Source of the DNA: Clostridia bacterium
Lineage (GTDB): Bacteria; Bacillota_A; Clostridia; Oscillospirales; CAG-272
NCBI GenBank assembly: GCA_017959485.1
Contig: JAGDAM010000132.1
Coordinates: 1 to 6,206 of the forward strand
Length of the DNA stretch: 6,206 nucleotides
Direction: 5' to 3'
Positions 1 to 4,753 of this stretch are shown here, in pieces (position 1 is the first letter of the stretch; each line of letters begins with the position of its first letter). The position numbers were made by a program, and so were the translations under genes. The notes below the pieces were generated by a model that was not told the origin of the DNA, did no database searches, and worked only from the letters and a program-made list of their open reading frames with translations.

Positions 1-99
1 GCCGCATTCGCGGAGGCGGGTCATCGCCTCGACCATGTTTGCCTCGCCGGGGCGGTAGACGTACAACGGATTGGTCATACAACCCGGACGTTCGATCAT
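1..99 (-). CDS. Unidentified protein, N-terminal fragment (33 codons, runs off the left edge)
   Basis: An ATG at 99-97 (read on the minus strand) opens a frame that stays open to the window edge. The visible protein begins MIERPGCMTNPLYVYRPG and continues for 33 residues with no signal peptide, so a cytoplasmic protein is likely. A GGAGGA ribosome binding site lies about 8 nt upstream, and a perfect sigma-A promoter (138-166) precedes it with a leader of roughly 30 nt. This makes the start credible despite the short length. The gene lies downstream of the lipoprotein gene (189-1862) on the same strand, 89 nt after its stop, but has its own promoter. I do not recognise the family from 33 residues. 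Its position suggests it belongs to the same carbohydrate locus, but that is inference only. Confidence 0.7.
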   Translation of the reverse strand, partial: MIERPGCMTNPLYVYRPGEANMVEAMTRLRECG

Positions 100-107
100 A
101 AGCGGAT

Positions 108-113
108 TCCTCC
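108..113 (-). promoter_or_regulatory. Ribosome binding site GGAGGA for the left-edge gene
   Basis: Read on the minus strand, GGAGGA sits 8 nt before the ATG at 99-97. It is a near-perfect Shine-Dalgarno sequence and fixes the start of the partial gene. Confidence 0.65.
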
Positions 114-137
114 AGATAATGGATTAAAGCATATTTT

Positions 138-166
138 ATTATACTTTATCTTTATTTGATTGTCAA
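138..166 (-). promoter_or_regulatory. Consensus sigma-A promoter for the left-edge gene
   Basis: On the minus strand TTGACA (166-161) and TATAAT (143-138) are separated by exactly 17 nt. Both hexamers match the sigma-A/sigma-70 consensus at all positions. An A6 run (174-169) lies just upstream of the -35 and could act as an UP-like element. Transcription should start near 131, giving a leader of about 30 nt before the ATG at 99. The promoter lies in the 89-nt gap after the lipoprotein stop codon, so the left-edge gene can be transcribed independently of the lipoprotein gene. Confidence 0.8.
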
Positions 167-188
167 TCTTTTTTGCGCGCGGAGCGCC

Positions 189-1862
189 TTAATCCGTCGG
201 GACCAGCGAGACCGCTGTCGTGCAGTTTGTGACGTTACGCATAAAGACGTAAAGTTTTCCGTCCGCGACGCACCAGCAGGGTCCGTCGTTCCCGAATCCG
301 GCCTGCGGCTGAACGAGCTGGGGACCGGATGTCGTCTCCCATTCGATCATATCCCGTGATCTCGCGAACATATGCGACCAGTGAGCTCCGCCGTAGCCGG
401 CTCCGCTGACCGCTTCGGTGCTGATCTCGTAGACCATATAGTACCATCCGCCGCAGAACAGTACGTCGCGGCGTCCGGTCGTTCCGGACCAGGGAGTGCC
501 TTTTTCGGTCGGGAGGACAGGATCCTCCGGGACAGTCAGATCGCGCAGCGACGGGCCGTAGGCAACGCCTATCTGGCAGCCGCCGTTGCCGCCTCCGGTT
601 CCGAATCCGTGAAAAGTCAGGTACCAAACGTCCCCGGCTTTGTAGAGATCGGGAGTACCGACGTTGTAATTGCACCACGAGAGCATAAGATCGGCGTTGT
701 TGAGTATTATGCCCTCCTTGTGCCAGCTCGTCCCGCCGTCGAATGACACGGCGAGGCAGACCTGTCCCACCGAGTTTTTGCCCGATCCCTCGTACGCGAG
801 ATAGAGAATTCCGTCCTCGTCTTCGAATACGCCGGCAAATCCGCATCCGGTGCTGTCGAACGAACTGTCGGGGTCGATAATCTGCCGCTCGTATTTCCAG
901 TCGAATCCGTTGTCCGAGACGGCCAGTCCGGTCGACGGCGCGCCGGCAACGGGGGAGGCGTAGGAGATGTAATAGGCGCGGTACTGACCGTCCTTGTATA
1001 TTATCTCGGGGAAGTGCATCGCGATGTTTCCGCCTATGTCGGCGCGGTAGATTTCCTCCTTCGTTTTCCCGGTGAAAAGACCGTCGAGAAGGTCGGCGAA
1101 GGAGTCGTCGATCTGTTTCTGGGTCATACCGAAAAACAGCTTTTCGGCGGGCTCCGGACCGCTCCCGGCAACTCCTTTTTTCTCGAAATCAAGCACTTCG
1201 ATTTTGCCGCGGGAATCAGACTCGGTACCGCCCGTCCCGAGTACTTCCGAAATAAATACGTCTGTCGCCAGACGCAAAGCGGCGTTGGAGTTTGCGTTAA
1301 TGACGATCTTGTTGCCGTCGACTCTGACAATATACGAGTTTTCCTCTTTCAGCTCGTCTTTGGCGCGTATCGACGCGTCTCTGTCGGTGTCCCCGACGAG
1401 TATCTCGAAAGGCGAGTTCCGGTCGTACGAATTCTCGACTTCGGAAGCATCGAGAAACCGCCCCGGCTCGTGGCCCTTCGCGAGCGATTCGAGCTCGAGA
1501 AGATACTTTGAGCGGAGCATTAAGTCAAGCGAATCCAAAAAGAGATCGTAATCCTTTTTCACCGCGATTTCCGCTCCGAGCGCGGCGAAAGCGTCGCTGA
1601 TCTCGTAGCACATTTTGTCGCAGAAAAAGGGAGCGCGTCTGCCTATAACGAGGGTGAATTCGGTCGCGCCGTCTTTGATCAGCGTCAGCGGTTCGCGCTC
1701 CGGAAGCGGCTCGCCCGTTGTTCCGTCGGGAGTAGAAAGTTCCGTCGCTCCGCCCGAACTCCCGCAGGATACGGTCTGAAGAAGGAGCGTGAGCAGAAGG
1801 ATAATTCCCGCGGCAAGCGGCAGCGCGGCTGCCCGGGCCGGACGTTTTTTCGCATTTTTCAT
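189..1862 (-). CDS. Predicted surface lipoprotein with GH43/GH32-like beta-propeller domain
   Basis: A 557-residue protein, probably an extracellular glycan-active or glycan-binding lipoprotein. Residues 1-33 form a signal peptide: a basic start (KNAKKRPAR), a hydrophobic core at about 12-29 and a lipid-attachment Cys at C33 in TVSC-GSSGG. The -3 Thr and -4 Gln make this lipobox slightly weak. A Ser/Thr/Gly/Pro-rich linker follows (about 34-58). Residues 60-210 resemble the alpha/beta N-terminal domain attached to several glycoside hydrolases (ILVGDTDR at 154-161, KIVINANSNAALRLATD at 185-201). Residues 275-555 look like a five-bladed propeller. Repeated blade-like motifs include MHFPEIIYKDGQYRAYYIS, a good Asp-box (SFDGGTSW, 373-380), degenerate ones near 315-322 and 502-508, GTPDLYKAGDVWYLTFHG, and GRRDVLFCGGWYYMVYE. 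The ATG at 1862 has a GGTGA site 7 nt upstream and a perfect promoter at 1904-1932. Substrate and catalytic residues are not identifiable by eye, so it could be a binding protein rather than an enzyme. No terminator is visible after the stop. Confidence 0.85.
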   Translation of the reverse strand: MKNAKKRPARAAALPLAAGIILLLTLLLQTVSCGSSGGATELSTPDGTTGEPLPEREPLTLIKDGATEFTLVIGRRAPFFCDKMCYEISDAFAALGAEIAVKKDYDLFLDSLDLMLRSKYLLELESLAKGHEPGRFLDASEVENSYDRNSPFEILVGDTDRDASIRAKDELKEENSYIVRVDGNKIVINANSNAALRLATDVFISEVLGTGGTESDSRGKIEVLDFEKKGVAGSGPEPAEKLFFGMTQKQIDDSFADLLDGLFTGKTKEEIYRADIGGNIAMHFPEIIYKDGQYRAYYISYASPVAGAPSTGLAVSDNGFDWKYERQIIDPDSSFDSTGCGFAGVFEDEDGILYLAYEGSGKNSVGQVCLAVSFDGGTSWHKEGIILNNADLMLSWCNYNVGTPDLYKAGDVWYLTFHGFGTGGGNGGCQIGVAYGPSLRDLTVPEDPVLPTEKGTPWSGTTGRRDVLFCGGWYYMVYEISTEAVSGAGYGGAHWSHMFARSRDMIEWETTSGPQLVQPQAGFGNDGPCWCVADGKLYVFMRNVTNCTTAVSLVPTD

Positions 1863-1903
1863 TATTATGTCACCCGCAGTCTGAATTTCACGTCTTTGCC
1901 TGT

Positions 1904-1932
1904 ATTATATATCATACGCGCGGCGGTGTCAA
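1904..1932 (-). promoter_or_regulatory. Consensus sigma-A promoter for the lipoprotein gene
   Basis: On the minus strand TTGACA (1932-1927) and TATAAT (1909-1904) are separated by 17 nt, a full consensus match. The predicted start near 1897 leaves a 35-nt leader before the ATG at 1862. The -35 hexamer lies in the loop and inner arm of a GC-rich inverted repeat (1920-1947), so a protein bound there would block this promoter. The -35 is only 25 nt from the -35 of the divergent operon promoter. Confidence 0.82.
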
Positions 1933-1947
1933 GACCGTGCGCGCCGC
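1920..1947. repeat. GC-rich inverted repeat between the divergent promoters, possible operator
   Basis: GCGGCG (1920-1925) is complementary to CGCCGC (1942-1947). Between them GGT (1925-1927) could instead pair with ACC (1934-1936). The repeat spans the -35 of the minus-strand promoter and ends 10 nt before the -35 of the plus-strand promoter. T6 (1948-1953) follows on the plus strand, so it also has the outline of an intrinsic terminator reading rightwards, but no plus-strand gene lies upstream to need one. A shared operator for the divergent transcripts is an alternative reading. Its GC richness makes a chance repeat possible. Confidence 0.4.
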
Positions 1948-1957
1948 TTTTTTGCGC

Positions 1958-1986
1958 TTGAAAAAAAAGAGGATAAGTTGTATAAT
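1958..1986 (+). promoter_or_regulatory. Sigma-A promoter of the three-gene sugar operon
   Basis: TTGAAA (1958-1963, one mismatch to TTGACA) and TATAAT (1981-1986, perfect) are separated by exactly 17 nt. Transcription should begin near 1992-1994, about 48 nt before the ATG at 2041. The promoter rules out the in-frame TTG at 1978 as a start codon for the first gene, because that codon abuts the -10 box. Together with the minus promoter at 1904-1932 it makes a compact divergent promoter pair. Confidence 0.82.
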
Positions 1987-2003
1987 TATTATATCAAATT
2001 ATG

Positions 2004-2019
2004 CCTCGCGTGCGCGAGG
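2004..2019 (+). repeat. Perfect palindromic stem-loop in the operon leader
   Basis: CCTCGCG (2004-2010) and CGCGAGG (2013-2019) are perfect inverted copies with a 2-nt spacer. In RNA this gives at least six GC-rich pairs closed by a GUGC loop. It lies about 11-27 nt after the predicted transcription start and ends 8 nt before the Shine-Dalgarno sequence at 2028. It could be an operator for a dimeric repressor acting just downstream of the promoter, or a 5' hairpin stabilising the transcript. The sequence alone does not decide between these. Confidence 0.5.
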
Positions 2020-2027
2020 AGTTTACC

Positions 2028-2033
2028 GGAGGG
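2028..2033 (+). promoter_or_regulatory. Ribosome binding site GGAGGG that sets the start at 2041
   Basis: GGAGGG ends 7 nt before ATG 2041, ideal spacing. The nearer ATG at 2034 is out of frame and abuts the site, so it is not used. This supports a 408-residue product. Confidence 0.8.
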
Positions 2034-2040
2034 ATGCGGA

Positions 2041-3267
2041 ATGAGAAAGAACCTCAGAATCGGCGTTTTCGGCTGCTGGCGCGGAAGCGCGTACATCAAG
2101 TCCTTCATCGAGGGAAAAATCGGCGGAGCGAGAATTACCGCGCTTTGCGACAAAAAGCCCGACCGGCTCGAAAAGGCGCTCTCGCTCTGCCCGAAGGGCC
2201 GCCTGGCTCCGAAGACCTTCACCGACCCAGACGAATTCTTCGAGTCGGGATTGTTCGACGCGGTATGGCTCTGCAACTATTTCAACGAGCACGCCAAATA
2301 CGCTATCATCGCGCTGAACAAGAACATCCACGTTTTCAGCGAGACGATGGCCGCCTCGACTATGGCCGACGCCGTCGCTCTCTGCCGCGCCGCCGAGAAG
2401 AGCCGCGCGATCTACTGCATGGCCGAGAACTATCCCTATTCCCGCGGCTGCTTCGAGCTGAAGCGCATCATGGACGGCGGGACTCTCGGCAAGCTGATCT
2501 TCGCCGAGGGCGAATACGTCCATCCGATGGGCCCGTCCGACACCTTCAAATATCACAACCCCGCGAGCAACGGATATTATCACTGGAGGCGCTTCCTTCC
2601 CGTGACCTATTACTGCTCGCACGCGCTGGCTCCGCTGATCTTTGCGACCGGAGAGCATCCGAAGCGCGTCGTCGCCATGGCGGCCGCCGATTCGGACGAG
2701 AGGATCGTCGAGTATAAAAAGTTCAAATCCGAAGCCGCCGGCGTTATGCTTATCAATACCGACAAGGGTTCGGTCTTCCGCGTAAACGGATCGACGAGCT
2801 GCGCTCCTCACGGCAACTGGTACCGCCTGAGCTGCATCAAGGGCGGCGCCGAGACGGTGCGCGGCGACCAGAAGAAGATCCGGCTCGTTTACAACAGCTG
2901 GTCGAAGCCCGAAGGCGCCGAAAACGAGACGGTCTACGAGGCGCAGTGGCAGAGCGACGCAGATTCGGCGAACTCGGCCGGACACGGCGGAGGCGACTAC
3001 TGGGTGGTCCGCTACTTTATCGAGGCCTGCCGCGGCGAAAGAGCGCCCTTCCCGGACGTCTACACCGCGTGCGAAATGTCGGCAGTCGGAATACTCGGCT
3101 GGAGATCGATACTCAACGGCAATATCGCTTACGATATTCCCGATTTCAGGAACGAAGCCGAGCGCGTGAAGTGGCAGGATGACAGACAGAATCCGATGCC
3201 TTCGGAAACGCTTCCGAACAATATCCCGTACACTCTCCGTCCGGTGACTCCAAAGGAGGACTGGTGA
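2041..3267 (+). CDS. Gfo/Idh/MocA-fold NAD(P)-dependent protein, possibly GH109-like rather than a simple dehydrogenase
   Basis: A 408-residue, cytoplasmic, two-domain protein. Residues 5-130 are a Rossmann domain: RIGVFGCWRG at 6-15 is the dinucleotide loop, with Trp13 where Gly is common. ALCDKKPDR (34-42) ends the second strand, and DAVWLCNYFNEHAKYAIIA follows. The usual catalytic EKP is E101-T102-M103, so the lysine is absent, followed by AASTMADAVALCRAAEKS and AENYPY (128-133). The C-terminal domain holds HWRRF (181-185), a Y-x-x-H motif (Y191, H194, in YYCSHALAPL) and GHGGGDYW (314-321). EVP-type replacement of EKP, Y-x-x-H and HGGxD are known features of family GH109, where NAD bound in the protein drives glycoside cleavage through transient oxidation. 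A similar chemistry, or sugar oxidation or epimerisation, is therefore possible. It is the first gene of the operon and overlaps the kinase start by 4 nt. The start at ATG 2041 is chosen for its ribosome binding site and because further upstream lies the promoter. Family membership is firm; function is not. Confidence 0.9.
   Translation: MRKNLRIGVFGCWRGSAYIKSFIEGKIGGARITALCDKKPDRLEKALSLCPKGRLAPKTFTDPDEFFESGLFDAVWLCNYFNEHAKYAIIALNKNIHVFSETMAASTMADAVALCRAAEKSRAIYCMAENYPYSRGCFELKRIMDGGTLGKLIFAEGEYVHPMGPSDTFKYHNPASNGYYHWRRFLPVTYYCSHALAPLIFATGEHPKRVVAMAAADSDERIVEYKKFKSEAAGVMLINTDKGSVFRVNGSTSCAPHGNWYRLSCIKGGAETVRGDQKKIRLVYNSWSKPEGAENETVYEAQWQSDADSANSAGHGGGDYWVVRYFIEACRGERAPFPDVYTACEMSAVGILGWRSILNGNIAYDIPDFRNEAERVKWQDDRQNPMPSETLPNNIPYTLRPVTPKEDW
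3253..3259 (+). promoter_or_regulatory. Ribosome binding site AAGGAGG for the kinase GTG start
   Basis: AAGGAGG lies inside the last codons of the upstream gene, about 4 nt before GTG 3264. This strong site supports the GTG start and a GTGA start-stop overlap, which suggests translational coupling of the two genes. Confidence 0.75.
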
Positions 3268-4730
3268 ATTATTATCTCGGAATAGATATCGGCTCGACCG
3301 CCGTCAAGGCGGTGCTCGTCTCTGCGGGCGCAGGAAACCGTATCGCGGGGAGGGGAAGCGCCGCCTACCCCACGCGCAGAGACGGTCTTTCGGTCGAGCA
3401 GAACCCGGACGACTGGAACCGCGCCGCAGCGGAGGCGGCGAAGGAGGCATGCTCCGGACTTGACGACGCTGAAAAAAAGAAAATCGCGGGAATATCCCTT
3501 TCCGCGCAGGCCGGTAGCGTTTACGCCGCCGACCGGGAATACCGTCCGCTGACGCCCGCCTACACCTGGATGGACCGCACGGCTCCCGGGGAGTCGGATA
3601 TGATCGGCTCCGCCTTCGGAGACCGTGTAAAAGAAATGTGCGGCTGGGGCAACTCGCCCGCCGCCGTATCCGCGAAGATACTTATGCTCCGCCGTACGCG
3701 TCCCGAACTCTTCGCGAAGACCGCGTACTGGCTGACGACCGAGGAGTCGGTTACGGGATTTCTCACCGGGAATTACGTCACCGATCCGACCGGTCAGGCG
3801 ATAACCCGGCTTTACGACGTTAAAAAACTCTCGTATGACGGGCAGATGCTGGATTTTCTCGGAATAACCGAAAAATCGCTTCCCCGCGTCCTGCCCTGCG
3901 GCTCTTTCGCCGGCAGGCTCACCGCCGGGGCGGCGGAGCTTATCGGGATTCCCGAAGGCGTTCCGGTATTCGTCGGAGCGCACGATCAGTACTGCGCCTC
4001 GATCGGCAGCGGAGTCACCGAACCGGGACAAATGCTCTGCGCTACCGGCACCGCCTGGGTGATATTCGGAGTTTCGGACAGATTTTTCGACCGTCCTCCC
4101 TATCCGCCCTGCTGCGCCCATCCCGCGTCGGGAAAATACGGATTTATGATATCTATGTCCGGCTGCGGAGGAGCGCTCGACGCCTTCGCCGCGTCGCGCG
4201 GACTCACGCTGCGTCAGATCGACGGAATGATCGAAGCGGAAGACCCGGCCGCTCTCCGGGAGAAGACCCGGGACCTCTTCGCGACGACGCTGCCACCCGG
4301 ACAGAGCATTCCTCACAGAGAGGGAGCCGTTCCGCCGCCAGCCGACGCGGGATGTTCCCCCGAGTACGCCGCTCTCGCCGCTATGGAGTCCTGCGCCTTC
4401 GAGACGAGGATCCTCTGCGACGCCTTTGCCGAAGCCGGCGCCGCGACCGGCACCGTCGTCATGTCGGGAGGAGCGTCGAAGAGCCGGCTGTGGCGCGGCA
4501 TACTCGCCGCCGTTATGAGCCCGCGAAAGCTTTTCCGTCTTTGCGAGCCCGACGCTCCCGCGCTCGGCGCCGCGCTTATCGCCGCCGTGTCGGCGGGAGA
4601 AAAATCGTCGCTTGCCGAGGCGTCGGCCGACTTCGTCCGCACCGAACCGGTCATTGTCATGGGCGATCCGGACGCCGCCGCTTATTACGAAGAAAAATAT
4701 CAGGCGTACAGAAGCGTAGCGCTTGCCTGA
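3264..4730 (+). CDS. FGGY-family carbohydrate kinase (xylulokinase-like)
   Basis: A 488-residue cytoplasmic kinase that would transfer phosphate from ATP to a sugar, most likely a ketose delivered by the isomerase encoded downstream. The length is normal for FGGY kinases (about 480-520). The N-terminal actin-like domain opens with YLGIDIGSTAVKAVL, where D8-I-G-S-T is the phosphate-1 loop. GLSVEQNPDDW, SLSAQAGS and WMDRT (102-106) occupy the usual sugar-site positions. GAHDQ places the predicted catalytic base at D241. The C-terminal domain has CATGTAW (259-265) for ATP binding and SGGASKSRLWRGILA (from 401), followed by EPDAPALGAALIAA, corresponding to the FGGY signature region. The SAQAGS segment differs from the SGQMHG typical of xylulokinase, so the substrate may not be xylulose; fuculose, ribulose, rhamnulose or another sugar remain possible. 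The start is GTG 3264, overlapping the previous stop by 4 nt. Confidence 0.92.
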   Translation: MNYYLGIDIGSTAVKAVLVSAGAGNRIAGRGSAAYPTRRDGLSVEQNPDDWNRAAAEAAKEACSGLDDAEKKKIAGISLSAQAGSVYAADREYRPLTPAYTWMDRTAPGESDMIGSAFGDRVKEMCGWGNSPAAVSAKILMLRRTRPELFAKTAYWLTTEESVTGFLTGNYVTDPTGQAITRLYDVKKLSYDGQMLDFLGITEKSLPRVLPCGSFAGRLTAGAAELIGIPEGVPVFVGAHDQYCASIGSGVTEPGQMLCATGTAWVIFGVSDRFFDRPPYPPCCAHPASGKYGFMISMSGCGGALDAFAASRGLTLRQIDGMIEAEDPAALREKTRDLFATTLPPGQSIPHREGAVPPPADAGCSPEYAALAAMESCAFETRILCDAFAEAGAATGTVVMSGGASKSRLWRGILAAVMSPRKLFRLCEPDAPALGAALIAAVSAGEKSSLAEASADFVRTEPVIVMGDPDAAAYYEEKYQAYRSVALA

Positions 4731-4742
4731 CGCCGGCCTTTC

Positions 4743-4747
4743 AGGAG
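4743..4747 (+). promoter_or_regulatory. Ribosome binding site AGGAG that sets the isomerase start at 4754
   Basis: AGGAG is 6 nt before ATG 4754, in the 23-nt gap after the kinase stop. The frame is open further upstream to 4352, but that stretch overlaps the kinase and encodes Arg-rich shadow sequence, so ATG 4754 is the start. Confidence 0.8.
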
Positions 4748-4753
4748 ACAAAT

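Noticed and set aside
175..188. GCGC-GGA-GCGC hairpin after the lipoprotein stop as a terminator
   Set aside because: On the minus-strand transcript the short stem is followed by A residues, not U, so it lacks the form of an intrinsic terminator.
1014..1551. Overlapping plus-strand open frames inside the lipoprotein gene
   Set aside because: They lie opposite the coding strand of a convincing lipoprotein, and I recognised no promoter and no protein family for them.
1920..1953. Inverted repeat plus T6 as a plus-strand terminator
   Set aside because: There is no plus-strand gene upstream to terminate and the stem is imperfect with a bulged inner part; kept only as a possible operator.
1978..2040. 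Upstream in-frame TTG start for the Gfo/Idh/MocA protein
   Set aside because: The TTG abuts the TATAAT box and lies upstream of the predicted transcription start; ATG 2041 has an ideally spaced GGAGGG.
2023..2985. 320-codon minus-strand open frame opposite the Gfo/Idh/MocA gene
   Set aside because: Antisense shadow with composition typical of reversed GC-rich codons and no family motifs.
4352..4753. N-terminal extension of the isomerase frame into the kinase gene
   Set aside because: The extension encodes Arg-rich out-of-frame kinase sequence; ATG 4754 with AGGAG 6 nt upstream begins the recognisable domain.
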